Below, piece by piece: positions 50,008-61,130 of a stretch of DNA of 64,000 bases. Numbering within the stretch: the stretch's first letter is position 1; each line of letters opens with the position of its first letter. The notes beneath the pieces are model-generated. The model was not told where the DNA came from, searched no databases, and saw only the letters and a program-made list of their open reading frames with translations. The translations under genes were made by a program, and so were the position numbers. Origin of the DNA: Brevundimonas vesicularis (GTDB lineage: Bacteria > Pseudomonadota > Alphaproteobacteria > Caulobacterales > Caulobacteraceae). Location: assembly GCF_027886425.1 (NCBI RefSeq), contig NZ_CP115671.1, positions 2,666,001-2,730,000 on the forward strand. Direction: 5' to 3'.

Positions 50008-50535
50008 TCAGAAGCGACGGATGTAGCTGACCGAATAGGCGTCGGCTTCACCACCGTTGTCGCGGTAGTCGCGACGGGTCCAGTCGGCGCGCACGCCGTT
50101 GACGCCGTCGAGGTAGTAGTTGGCGCCGGCGCCGTAGTTCCAGCTGTCGCCGCCCACGTCGGTGTTGGCGCCCGGGAACTCCTGCTTCAGCTCGGTGTGG
50201 CCGTAGCCGCCGCGTGCGAACAGTTCCAGCTTGTCAGAGACCGGCACCTTGCCGACCACGTAACCGGCGGCGTCCCACTCGTGTTTGATCTCGCCATCCA
50301 CGCCCGCGACAGTGAAGTCGTCATGCTTCACGCCGACCGAGGCTTCGGTTTCCACAGCGATGTAACGGTTGAGGTTGACGCCAAGACGACCGGTGACGGC
50401 GCCCGTCGTTGCATTGTCGCCTTCAAGATGAGTGTAGCCTAGCGAGCCGTAACCACGCGGTTCAGGATTGGTTTGAGCAAAGGCCGGAGCGGCGATTGCG
50501 GAAACGGCGACAGCAGCGAGAAGAATGTTACGCAT
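50008..50535 (-). CDS. Outer-membrane beta-barrel protein (porin-like)
   Basis: The 175-residue protein has a signal peptide (about residues 1-20, AAPAFA-QTN) and alternating beta strands ending in the aromatic C-terminal SVSYIRRF typical of outer-membrane barrels of the OmpA/OprF-like N-terminal type. It lacks a peptidoglycan-binding domain. The gene stands alone with a terminator. A low-GC upstream region of about 150 bases probably carries its promoter. Function may be structural; not determined. Confidence 0.85.
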   Translation of the reverse strand: MRNILLAAVAVSAIAAPAFAQTNPEPRGYGSLGYTHLEGDNATTGAVTGRLGVNLNRYIAVETEASVGVKHDDFTVAGVDGEIKHEWDAAGYVVGKVPVSDKLELFARGGYGHTELKQEFPGANTDVGGDSWNYGAGANYYLDGVNGVRADWTRRDYRDNGGEADAYSVSYIRRF

Positions 50536-50711
50536 TGTTTCTTATTAACTCCTAGATGTGATGACCGAGCCGATCATCAGCCCCATCCAGCGAGTGCTTA
50601 AATAGGTCACGGCGTCATCTGTTCCAGGGGCGCAAAAACACGACGAATGCCTGTGGACGCAGGGACACATACAACGTTCCGTCAAGATCGGCGACTTTAT
50701 GGCGCCGCAGC

Positions 50712-50742
50712 AAAAAGGGCGGCCTCGATCGAGACCGCCCTT
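50712..50742 (-). terminator. Terminator after ppdK
   Basis: Arms GGGCGGCCTCG and CGAGACCGCCC (50717-50740) with A5 at 50712-50716 give a T5 run on the minus strand after the hairpin. Confidence 0.85.
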
Positions 50743-50767
50743 CTTGGGTTCTTCCTGCTGAGGAGGC

Positions 50768-53446
<2,679 letters not shown>

Positions 53447-53608
53447 CATGCAGTCCCTGAGCATTTCGGATCGTCCGGCGGGTTGGCCCCGCTCGCACAT
53501 GCAACATGATCTAGCGCGTGAGAGCGGCCTTGACCATTGCGGATGTAACAATGCGTGAGGGGGTGGGCGGTTTCCTAGCGACGCGCGCGCACAACCTTGA
53601 CGTCATCG

Positions 53609-53661
53609 TCTCCTCCCCATGAAATGGGAGGGGGACCGCGAAGCGGTGGAGGGGTTCTTGA
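53609..53661 (+). repeat. REP-like unit, left end of DUF559 copy 2
   Basis: The unit has a TCTCCTCCCC hairpin, then GGGGGACCGCGAAGCGGT, then GGAGGGGTTC. The DUF559 start ATG lies inside it. The inverted counterpart is 54105-54157. Confidence 0.75.
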
Positions 53662-54011
53662 CGCACGAAGGCTCCGTCTCCCGCGCCCGCATCCTGCGCC
53701 GCGCCCTGACCCCGCCCGAAGCGCGACTGTGGGTTCACTTGCGCCGCCGCACGCTGGACGGTCTGAAATTCCGTCGCCAGCATCCGGCGGGCGTCTATGT
53801 GCTCGACTTTTATTGCGCCGAGGCGATGCTGGCGGTCGAGGTCGATGGCGAAAGCCACGAAGGCCGAGGCGAACACGACGCTCGACGCACGCGCTGGCTT
53901 GCGACCCAGGGCATTGCCGTCATCCGCGTCTCGGCCGAACAAATGCGGTTGGACCTGGGCGACGTGCTCGATTTCATCGCCGACAGGGCGAGAGACCGAA
54001 TCCGAAGCTGA
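53619..54011 (+). CDS. DUF559 domain protein (Vsr-like nuclease)
   Basis: The 130-residue protein is a second DUF559 member, with SRARILRRALTPPEARLW, LKFRRQHPAGVYVLDF, LAVEVDGESHEGRGEHD and RWLATQGIAVIRVS. Putative metal ligands are the Asp of VLDF and the Glu/Asp of EVDG. The first 15 or so residues are encoded by the left REP unit; a TTG at 53658 would avoid most of that extension. It differs clearly in sequence from the copy at 6078 but shares architecture and repeat context. Confidence 0.75.
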   Translation: MKWEGDREAVEGFLTHEGSVSRARILRRALTPPEARLWVHLRRRTLDGLKFRRQHPAGVYVLDFYCAEAMLAVEVDGESHEGRGEHDARRTRWLATQGIAVIRVSAEQMRLDLGDVLDFIADRARDRIRS

Positions 54012-54020
54012 AACACCCCG

Positions 54021-54157
54021 TCTCCTCCCCATGAAATGGGGAGGTGGCGCGGCGCGCTTGCGCCGGGACGGAGGGGTTCTTCACCGCATCGCAGCCGTGG
54101 GACGTCAAGAGCCCCTCCACCACTTCGTGGTCCCCCTCCCCACAAGTGGGGAGGAGA
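54021..54157. repeat. REP-pair between DUF559 copy 2 and glyS
   Basis: A right-facing unit (54021-54083; TCTCCTCCCC, GGTGGCGCGGCGCGC, GGAGGGGTTCTTC) faces the left-facing unit at 54105-54157. The layout matches 7597-7724. It ends 11 bases before the glyS stop codon. Confidence 0.75.
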
Positions 54158-54168
54158 CAATGCGGCCC

Positions 54169-56229
54169 CTACCCCGCGATCTGGCCGAAGTCGGCGACCT
54201 GACCCATGACGTCGCGGACCTGGCCCAGGAGCTTCAGGCGGTTTTCGCGTTCTTCGGGGACGTCGGAGTTGACCAGAACGTCGTCGAAGAAGCGGTCCAC
54301 GGGCGCGCGCAGGCGCGCCAGGGCCGTCATGGCGGCGGCGAAGTCCTCGGTCCCCAGCGCGGCCTCGACGAAGGTGCGGGCGGCGCCGACGGCGAAGGCC
54401 AGGGTGGTCTCGGCCTCGGGCTGGTTCGGCAAGCCGGTCTGAACCATGCCGGTGGGCACGGGCCCCTTCTTCTCCTCGGCGCGCAGGATGTTGGAGGCGC
54501 GCTTGTAGCCGGCCAGCAGATTGGCCCCGTCGTCCGTGGCGAGGAAGGCGGCCAGCGCCTCCACCCGACGCACGATGCGGACAAGGTCATCGTCGCCCAG
54601 AGCGAAGACGGCGGCGACGAGGTCGTGGCGTTGGCCTTGGTCGCGCAGGAGCACGGTCAGGCGGTCAACAAAAAACGCTAGGAGATCGGCTGAATAACTG
54701 GTGTCTGCGCCTAGCTTACGGCCGGTGATTATCATCGTGCCGGCCGGCTTCATTATACCCGCCAACGATCCACGCACCTCATTCTCCAGCACCAGCCGGA
54801 TCACGCCCAGCGCCGCTCTCCGAAGCGCGAACGGATCCTTCGATCCTGTGGGCTTCTCGTCGATGGCGAAGAAGCCGACCAGGGTGTCCAGCTTGTCGGC
54901 CAGGGCGACGGCGACCGTGACGGGCGCGGTCGGGACCGTGTCGGCGGGGCCTTGGGGTTTGTAGTGGTCGCGGACGGCGTCGGCGACGGCGTCGGAATGG
55001 CCGGCGAGACGGGCGTAGTAGCCGCCCATGATCCCCTGCAGTTCCGGGAATTCGCTGACCATGCCCGACAGCAGATCGGCCTTGGACAGGCGGGCGGCGG
55101 TTTCGGCCTCGTCGGCGTCGGCGCCGACCAGCGGGGCGATCTCGCGGGCCAGGGCGGCGATGCGCTCGACGCGCTCGGCCAGGGTGCCCAGTTTGGCGTG
55201 GAAGGTGACGCCGGACAGTTTGGCGTTCCAGGCGTCGAAGCCGACCTTCTGATCCTCGTCCCAGAAGAAGCGGGCGTCGTTCAGGCGGGCGGACAGGACG
55301 CGGCTGTTGCCGGCGGCCAGGGCCTTGCCGCCGTCGGTCGCCTCGACATTGGCGACGACGAGGAAATTGGGCGCCAGGCCATCCTTGGACGGATCGCGAA
55401 CGGCGAAATACTTCTGGTGCACCTTCATCGACAGGCGCACGACCTCGGGCGGCAGGGCCAGGAACTGCGGGTCCATGTCGCCCAGGATCGGGGTCGGCCA
55501 TTCCGCCAGACCCGCCACCTCGTCCAGCAGGCCGTCGTCATCGACCAGGGCGAGGCCGCGCGCGGTGCAGGCGGCCTTGGCCTGTTCCAGAATGCGCAGC
55601 TTGCGATCGGCGACGTCCAGCAGGACGAAGTTCTTTTCCAGTTGGGTGCGGTAATCGACGAAGTCGCTGACGCGCAGCAGCTCGCCGGAACCCAGGAAGC
55701 GGTGGCCCTCGGTGATCGCGTCGCTCTGAATCCCGTCGATCTCGAACGGGACCACCTTGCCATCGAACAGGCACAGGATGCGCTTGATCGGACGCACCCA
55801 GCGCAGCGTGCCGGACCCCCAGCGCATCGACTTGGGCCAGGGGAAGGTGCGGACGACCTGATCCACCGTTTCGGCGACCAGGTCCGTCGTGGCCCGGCCC
55901 TTGGACGACAGGACGGCGAACAGGACGCCGTCGCGCTCGGTCAGTTGATCGCGCGTCAGGCCGGTCTTGCGCAGGAAGCCTTCCAGCGCCTGTTCCGGGG
56001 CCGAGGCGCGCGGGCCCTTGACCTCTTCCTCGCGGTCCGGCGTGGCCGTGGGCAAGCCGTCGATGACCAGCGTCAGGCGGCGCGGACCGGCATAGGTCGT
56101 CAGCGCGTCCCACGTCAGGCCGGCAGCCTTCAGCCGGTCGGACACCATGCGGTCGAGGTCGCGCGCGGCGCCCTGCTGCATCCGGGCGGGGATTTCTTCA
56201 GAGAAGATTTCGAGAAGAAGTTGGGGCAT
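54169..56229 (-). CDS. glyS: Glycyl-tRNA synthetase beta subunit
   Basis: The 686-residue protein is the beta subunit of the bacterial alpha2-beta2 glycyl-tRNA synthetase, which binds tRNA. It starts MPQLLLEIFSEEIPARM, as in the family, and contains AGPRRLTLVIDGLP, the FLVVANVEATDGG and GSKDPFALRRAALGVIRLV segments, with the anticodon-binding DALR-like end (FFDDVLVNSDVPEERENRLKLL). Its ATG overlaps the glyQ stop (ATGA), so subunit synthesis is coupled. Length is normal. Confidence 0.97.
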   Translation of the reverse strand: MPQLLLEIFSEEIPARMQQGAARDLDRMVSDRLKAAGLTWDALTTYAGPRRLTLVIDGLPTATPDREEEVKGPRASAPEQALEGFLRKTGLTRDQLTERDGVLFAVLSSKGRATTDLVAETVDQVVRTFPWPKSMRWGSGTLRWVRPIKRILCLFDGKVVPFEIDGIQSDAITEGHRFLGSGELLRVSDFVDYRTQLEKNFVLLDVADRKLRILEQAKAACTARGLALVDDDGLLDEVAGLAEWPTPILGDMDPQFLALPPEVVRLSMKVHQKYFAVRDPSKDGLAPNFLVVANVEATDGGKALAAGNSRVLSARLNDARFFWDEDQKVGFDAWNAKLSGVTFHAKLGTLAERVERIAALAREIAPLVGADADEAETAARLSKADLLSGMVSEFPELQGIMGGYYARLAGHSDAVADAVRDHYKPQGPADTVPTAPVTVAVALADKLDTLVGFFAIDEKPTGSKDPFALRRAALGVIRLVLENEVRGSLAGIMKPAGTMIITGRKLGADTSYSADLLAFFVDRLTVLLRDQGQRHDLVAAVFALGDDDLVRIVRRVEALAAFLATDDGANLLAGYKRASNILRAEEKKGPVPTGMVQTGLPNQPEAETTLAFAVGAARTFVEAALGTEDFAAAMTALARLRAPVDRFFDDVLVNSDVPEERENRLKLLGQVRDVMGQVADFGQIAG

Positions 56230-57122
56230 CAGGCGGTTTTCCGCTCTTGTTCGACATAGGCGAGGGCGCAGGCTTTGCAGAGTTCGCGGATGCGGCCGAT
56301 GTAGCTCTGGCGTTCGGCGACGGCGATGGCGCCGCGGGCGTCCATCAGGTTGAACAGGTGACTGGCCTTCAGAACCTGGTCGTAGGCGGGCAGGACCAGC
56401 GGCTGATCCTGCGGGCCGCGCATGTCGAGCAGGCGCTGGACCTCGCCCACCATATCCTCGAACCGGCGCTTCAGCCCGTCGACGTCATAGCCGTGGAAGT
56501 TGGCTTCCGACTGTTGCCGCTCGTTCTCCAGGAAGACCTCGCCATAGGTCAGGCCCTCCTTGGTGAACTTCAGATCATAGACGTTGTCCACGCCCTGCAC
56601 ATACATGGCCAGACGCTCCAGCCCGTAGGTCAGCTCGCCCGACACCACATCGACCTCGATGCCGCCGACGCCCTGGAAATAGGTGAACTGCGTCACCTCC
56701 ATCCCGTCGCACCAGACCTCCCAGCCCAGACCCCAGGCGCCGACGGTGGGGTTCTCCCAGTCGTCCTCGACGAAGCGAATGTCGTGCAGTTTCGGATCGA
56801 TGCCGATGGCCGCCAGCGACCCCAGATACAGCTCCTGAAGGTTGTCCGGGTTCGGCTTCAGGATGACCTGGTATTGGTAATAGTGTTGGAGGCGATTGGG
56901 GTTTTCGCCATAGCGGCCGTCGCCGGGACGGCGGCTGGGCTGGACATAGGCGGCCTTCCACGGCTTGGAGCCGAGCGCGCGCAGGACGGTGGCGGGATGC
57001 AGCGTGCCGGCCCCGACCTCGATGTCATAGGGTTGCAGAATGGCGCAGCCCTGCTCGCCCCAATAGCGGTGGAGAGTCAGGATCAGGTCCTGAAACGCGA
57101 GCGGCTCGGTCGAGGTGGTCAA
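56229..57122 (-). CDS. glyQ: Glycyl-tRNA synthetase alpha subunit
   Basis: The 297-residue class II catalytic subunit activates glycine. Family motifs are FQDLILTLHRYWGEQGC, QPYDIEVGAGTLHPATVLRALG, QPSRRPGDGRYGENPNRLQHYYQYQVILKP in pieces, VTQFTYFQGVGGIEV and YVQGVDNVYDLK. Length is as in other alphaproteobacteria. It is followed directly by glyS. Confidence 0.97.
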   Translation of the reverse strand: MTTSTEPLAFQDLILTLHRYWGEQGCAILQPYDIEVGAGTLHPATVLRALGSKPWKAAYVQPSRRPGDGRYGENPNRLQHYYQYQVILKPNPDNLQELYLGSLAAIGIDPKLHDIRFVEDDWENPTVGAWGLGWEVWCDGMEVTQFTYFQGVGGIEVDVVSGELTYGLERLAMYVQGVDNVYDLKFTKEGLTYGEVFLENERQQSEANFHGYDVDGLKRRFEDMVGEVQRLLDMRGPQDQPLVLPAYDQVLKASHLFNLMDARGAIAVAERQSYIGRIRELCKACALAYVEQERKTA

Positions 57123-57147
57123 ATCGGGCTCTTGGGGAGGGGCTGCA

Positions 57148-57179
57148 AAAAAGACGGCGGACCATAGGGCCCGCCGCCT
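57148..57179 (-). terminator. Terminator after the fasciclin gene
   Basis: Arms GACGGCGGACC (57154-57164) and GGCCCGCCGCC (57169-57179) pair with G-U contacts; A6 at 57148-57153 gives T6 on the minus strand. Confidence 0.8.
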
Positions 57180-57222
57180 TCCGCTTCAACACGCTACCGA
57201 GCGAGCGCGTGGATGACCCTGA

Positions 57223-58119
57223 TCAGTTCGGGGTCGGCTTGGCTTCGGCCGCGCCGTCGGCGGCGGGATCAGCCGCATCAACCGGCGGCGTGGCCGGGGT
57301 GTCGACCTGACCGTCAGTCGGATTGACGACCGGCGACGAGGACGTGGTGGTCGTCATCGCGGCGGGCTGGCCGTTCGGCGCGGTCGGGGCCGGCGTCGCT
57401 TCAGCATCCGGCGTCGCCTCAGCGGCCGGAGCGGCGGCTTCGGCGGGCGCGGCGGCCTCTTCATCGCCCATGGCGGCCATGGAATTCGCCGGGTTCAGGA
57501 CCTTGTCGATCGGGAAAATGGCGCCGTTCGAGGCGTCCAATTCTGCGCTGACCACGGTCGCGCCGTCAGCCTTGATGGCCGAACCGGTGCCGTCCAGCAG
57601 GACCTGGCTCTCGGCGGCCGTCTCTACGCCGCCCTTCTTGCCCATGATCTGGTCGGGCGTCACGTCGGCGACGATGACGTGATACAGCAGCAGCTGGCGC
57701 AGTTCGGCGGCGTTTGCCGGGTCCATCAGACGGGTACGCTCGGCCTCGGGCACGGCGGCGAAGGCGGCGTCGGTCGGGGCGAAGATCGAGATGGCCGGGC
57801 GGCTGGCCAGGGTGTCGGTCAGCTGGGCGGCGTCCAGCGCGGCCAGCAAGGTGGTGAACTGACCGCTGGCCTTCAGCTTGTCGACGACGGTTTCGCCGGC
57901 GACGGGCGTGGTCGCCTCTGCAGTCGTGGTCGTGGTCGCGGCGGCCTCAGCCGTCGGAGCCGGCGTCTGCGGCGTGGCTGGCATGGCCGGATCGGTTTGC
58001 GGCATGGTCGCCGGGGCGGGCGTGGTCGTGGTCGCCGGGGCGGTCATGTCCTGAGCGAATGCTGGGGCGGCCATCAGGCTGACGACGGCGGTAGCGGCAA
58101 GCAGTTTTGCACGAAGCAT
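57223..58119 (-). CDS. Fasciclin (FAS1) domain protein
   Basis: The 298-residue exported protein has a signal peptide (about residues 1-22, AAPAFA-QDM), a Pro/Thr/Ala-rich linker, one FAS1 domain (about residues 78-210) with FTTLLAALDAAQLTDTL, ISIFAPTDAAFAAVP and LLYHVIVADVT, and a long Pro/Ala/Thr-rich tail. FAS1 domains mediate adhesion or matrix contacts. The low-complexity flanks may anchor or extend it. It stands alone upstream of the terminator and glyQS. Confidence 0.88.
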   Translation of the reverse strand: MLRAKLLAATAVVSLMAAPAFAQDMTAPATTTTPAPATMPQTDPAMPATPQTPAPTAEAAATTTTTAEATTPVAGETVVDKLKASGQFTTLLAALDAAQLTDTLASRPAISIFAPTDAAFAAVPEAERTRLMDPANAAELRQLLLYHVIVADVTPDQIMGKKGGVETAAESQVLLDGTGSAIKADGATVVSAELDASNGAIFPIDKVLNPANSMAAMGDEEAAAPAEAAAPAAEATPDAEATPAPTAPNGQPAAMTTTTSSSPVVNPTDGQVDTPATPPVDAADPAADGAAEAKPTPN

Positions 58120-58322
58120 GGCGATTTCCTTTTTCCTGTTTGAGGATCGCCACGGGGGAGACGGCGACCCGTTCCAGACATCGGAACTGCCGACTCAAAT
58201 CAGAACGCCGTGATCTGGTTCCGAGATTTCGAAACAATGCGTAACGTTTGTGATGATCTGGGCGAGACCTGGGCGAAATCGCCGGTTTTGCAGTCTGATG
58301 GCCGGTATTCGGCCACAAAGCT

Positions 58323-59201
58323 TTAGCGTTGCTGTACGGACAGCTGCGTTGCTTTGACCCAGGCCTTGGGATGTGCGGCGGACAATGCGCGCGAAGCAGA
58401 TTGGGCCGCGTCGTCGCTGGGATACAAACCGAACACCGTCGCGCCTGAGCCGGACATTCGCGTCAGGGCGATCTGGTCCGTCACCGCCACCGCCGACAGG
58501 GCCGCGTCGATCGCCGGCGTCAGGGACAGTGCAGGCGCTTCAAGATCGTTGCGCTGGGCCGACAGCCATTTGATGACAGCGGCGATTGACCAGTCCTGGG
58601 GCGGCGTGGGTCTGTCGGCGGCCTGCACCCGCCCTTGATCATAGGCGCGATAGACGGCGCCGGTCGGCGATGGGACGCCGGGATTGAACAGCACGGTCGG
58701 CAGCGGCGGCAGTCGGGGTTCGTCGGTCAGCACGTCTCCCCTCCCCTCGGCCCAGGCCGTGCGCATCCGCAGACACATCGGCCCGTCCGCGCCGACGACG
58801 CCCGCAACCGCCTCAAGCGCGTGGTCGTCGAGATCGAGCGCAAGGACGTCGCGCGCCAGCTTCAGCGCCGCGCCCGCATCGGACGATCCGCCACCCAGCC
58901 CCGCCGCGATGGGCAGGCGCTTGTCCAGCGTGACCTTCAGTTTCGGCTCTCCGATGCCGCAGGCCTCGCCCAGCTGACGCAGCGCGCGCAGGATCAGATT
59001 GTCGTCCGTCGCGCCCAGCCCGCCGCCGAAGGGCCCGTCGACCGTCAGCGACAGGCGATCCGCCGGCTCGACCGACACGCGATCCCCGACATCGGCGAAG
59101 GCGACCAGGCTGGACAGCGGATGATAGCCGTCAGCGTCCACCGCGCCGACGTGTAGGAACAGATTGATCTTGGCCGGCGCCAAGGCGGTCAGGGCAGGCA
59201 T
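58323..59201 (-). CDS. ispE: 4-diphosphocytidyl-2-C-methyl-D-erythritol kinase
   Basis: The 292-residue GHMP kinase phosphorylates CDP-ME in the MEP isoprenoid pathway. It has LAPAKINLFLHVG at the start (Lys and Asn near the substrate), the GHMP glycine loop PIAAGLGGGSSDAGAALKLA and the C-terminal RMSGSGATVFGLY. Length is normal. It lies directly downstream of a TPR gene with three bases between stop and start, so it is likely co-transcribed with it and with ETF-QO. Confidence 0.96.
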   Translation of the reverse strand: MPALTALAPAKINLFLHVGAVDADGYHPLSSLVAFADVGDRVSVEPADRLSLTVDGPFGGGLGATDDNLILRALRQLGEACGIGEPKLKVTLDKRLPIAAGLGGGSSDAGAALKLARDVLALDLDDHALEAVAGVVGADGPMCLRMRTAWAEGRGDVLTDEPRLPPLPTVLFNPGVPSPTGAVYRAYDQGRVQAADRPTPPQDWSIAAVIKWLSAQRNDLEAPALSLTPAIDAALSAVAVTDQIALTRMSGSGATVFGLYPSDDAAQSASRALSAAHPKAWVKATQLSVQQR

Positions 59202-59204
59202 GAC

Positions 59205-61067
59205 CTATTGCGCGACGCCCTGAGCGCTCGGCGCGCCGTCCAGCCCATTGGCGATCTTGCGTTCGACCTCGGCCCGACGTTCGGGTTCAGGCTCCAGCAC
59301 CAGGACGCGATTCCACAGCCAGACGGCTTCGCGTTGACGGCCGACCTTCCAATAGGCGTCGCCGAGGTGATCATTGATCTCGGCGTTGGACGGTTCCTTG
59401 TCGACAGCCTCTTCCAGCGTATTGACGGCGGTTTCGTACTGGCCCTGTTTGAACTGCGCCCAGCCCAGCGAATCCTGGATGTTGCCGTTGTCGGGCTCCA
59501 GCGCATGAGCGCGGGCGATCATTTCGGCGCCTTCCTGGACGCGCAGCCCCTTATCGACCCAGAGATAGCCGAGGTAGTTCAGCATATCGGCGTCGTTCGG
59601 CGCGGTCTGAAGCGCGGCCCACAGTTCGGCCTCGGCCTCGGGAACACGACCCAGCGCCTCATAGGCGGCGCCGCGCAGGAAGTGGACGCTGGCGCCCTGA
59701 TCAGCGGTGTTCAGAAGCGGCCCGTCCAGCAGGGTCAGCGCCTCGTCATGCTGTTTTAGCTGCATCAGCTGACCGGCCAAGACCAAGGCGATCTGCCGAT
59801 CGTCGGGGTTGGCCGCGGCGGCGCGGCGCAGTTCGGTGAGCGCGTCCTGCGACTGGCCGTCTTCCTCCAGCGCCACGGCCAGCTGAGCGCGGGCGGCGGC
59901 GTAGAGCTGCGGATCGGCGGTCCCGACCCGCGACAGGGCGTTGCGGGCGGCGGATTTCAGCCCGGCGCGGGAAAGCACCTGGGCCAGCTGATATTCCGTC
60001 TCGTCATCGTCGTGCAGGTTCTGGGCGAGGCGCAGATAGACGGCGGCGAACTCGTTGCCGCGCTCGGCCGAAGCCTGGGCGGCGGCGGTGATCAGGCCTT
60101 GGGCGGCGCCTTCGCGGAAGTCGGGCAGGGCGGGCGGGCGGGCGCCGTCCTTCAGCCGTTGCAACGCGCGGGCCACGCCCGGATCGAAGGGCTGGACCGC
60201 CATGGCGGCTTCATACAGGGCGACGGCGTCGTCGCGGCGTCCGCGCCGTTCCAGAAACTCGCCATAAGGGCGTTTGAAGAGGGCGCCGACGCCGGCGACT
60301 TCGGAAGCGGTCTTCAACTCGACCTCGGCCCCGGCATAGTCACGTCGCTTCTCCAGCAGGGCGGCGCGATTGATGCGGGCGAAGGCCAGGGTCAGGGGAT
60401 CGCCGGCGGTCGGGACCGGCTGAAGCGCCCGAGTCCAGTCGCCGGCTGCGGCGGCGATCCACGGCGCAACCAGCAGACCGGCGCGCGCGTGCGGGGCGCC
60501 GATGGGCTGACGGCCCAGTTCGGCGTTCGGCGTCCTGGCGTCGCCGCGCACGAAGTCCTGAACCAGACGCACCAGCCGCCCGCCCTCAACGAACGCCGGA
60601 GACGCGGTCGCATCGGTCGGGGCCAGGGCGGCCGCCACATCCAGATCGCCGGTCAGCAGGGCGGAGGTGAAGGCCTGTTCGCGCACGCGCGGCTGTTCCG
60701 GCGTCAGTCGTTCCGCCTGGGCCAGGTAGTCCGAGCCCGTCGCCCCCTCGCCCTGCATCAGGGCCAGCTTGCCCGCCAGATACAGACCATAGGCGCTGCG
60801 GCCCTCGGCGTTCGTCGGGATCGGCGCCCAGACGGCCGGGATCGCCGGCGTCGCGGGCGTGTCGGTGATGATGATGTGAGGATCGGGCGCGGCCTCGGTC
60901 GGCGCCTGAGCCGGCGCCGTCTGGCCCGGCTCCGGGATGACGGCCGGCGGATGGGTGTCCGGCGTCGGGGCGGGCGGGGTCGTTTGCTGCGCCGAGGCAT
61001 GGCCGGCAAGCGCCACGGCGAGGACGGTCAGGGAGGCGGCGAACACGCGAGAACGGAAGGCGATCAT
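59205..61067 (-). CDS. Exported tetratricopeptide-repeat protein
   Basis: The 620-residue protein has a signal peptide (about residues 1-25, AGHASA-QQ), a Pro-rich linker and repeated helical TPR units across residues about 70-600, best seen near the end (YLGYLWVDKGL, NIQDSLGWAQFKQGQYETAVNTLEEAV and NDHLGDAYWKVGRQREAVWLWNRVL, given here in part). It is a periplasmic or outer-membrane scaffold; homologues often lie next to ispE in Caulobacterales by my recollection. Start at the ATG 61067. Confidence 0.88.
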   Translation of the reverse strand: MIAFRSRVFAASLTVLAVALAGHASAQQTTPPAPTPDTHPPAVIPEPGQTAPAQAPTEAAPDPHIIITDTPATPAIPAVWAPIPTNAEGRSAYGLYLAGKLALMQGEGATGSDYLAQAERLTPEQPRVREQAFTSALLTGDLDVAAALAPTDATASPAFVEGGRLVRLVQDFVRGDARTPNAELGRQPIGAPHARAGLLVAPWIAAAAGDWTRALQPVPTAGDPLTLAFARINRAALLEKRRDYAGAEVELKTASEVAGVGALFKRPYGEFLERRGRRDDAVALYEAAMAVQPFDPGVARALQRLKDGARPPALPDFREGAAQGLITAAAQASAERGNEFAAVYLRLAQNLHDDDETEYQLAQVLSRAGLKSAARNALSRVGTADPQLYAAARAQLAVALEEDGQSQDALTELRRAAAANPDDRQIALVLAGQLMQLKQHDEALTLLDGPLLNTADQGASVHFLRGAAYEALGRVPEAEAELWAALQTAPNDADMLNYLGYLWVDKGLRVQEGAEMIARAHALEPDNGNIQDSLGWAQFKQGQYETAVNTLEEAVDKEPSNAEINDHLGDAYWKVGRQREAVWLWNRVLVLEPEPERRAEVERKIANGLDGAPSAQGVAQ

Positions 61068-61130
61068 GCCCGGACCCTTCACGCTTTTGCGGCGGCGGGC
61101 AAGGGCGGAACGCCGCCCTGCCCCGTTCCG

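Larger units (their letters stand above)
53609..54157 (+). mobile_element. DUF559 nuclease element with inverted terminal repeats (copy 2)
   Basis: A DUF559 gene lies between an outer left REP unit (53609-53661) and the inverted outer right unit (54105-54157), with an additional REP unit facing right (54021-54083) after the gene. Outer ends both read TCTCCTCCCC inwards. The inner hairpins are ACC-GCGAAGC-GGT on the left and ACC-ACGAAGT-GGT on the right, a compensated change. The right pair repeats the arrangement at 7597-7724. I infer a DUF559-carrying mobile or formerly mobile element. Confidence 0.6.
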
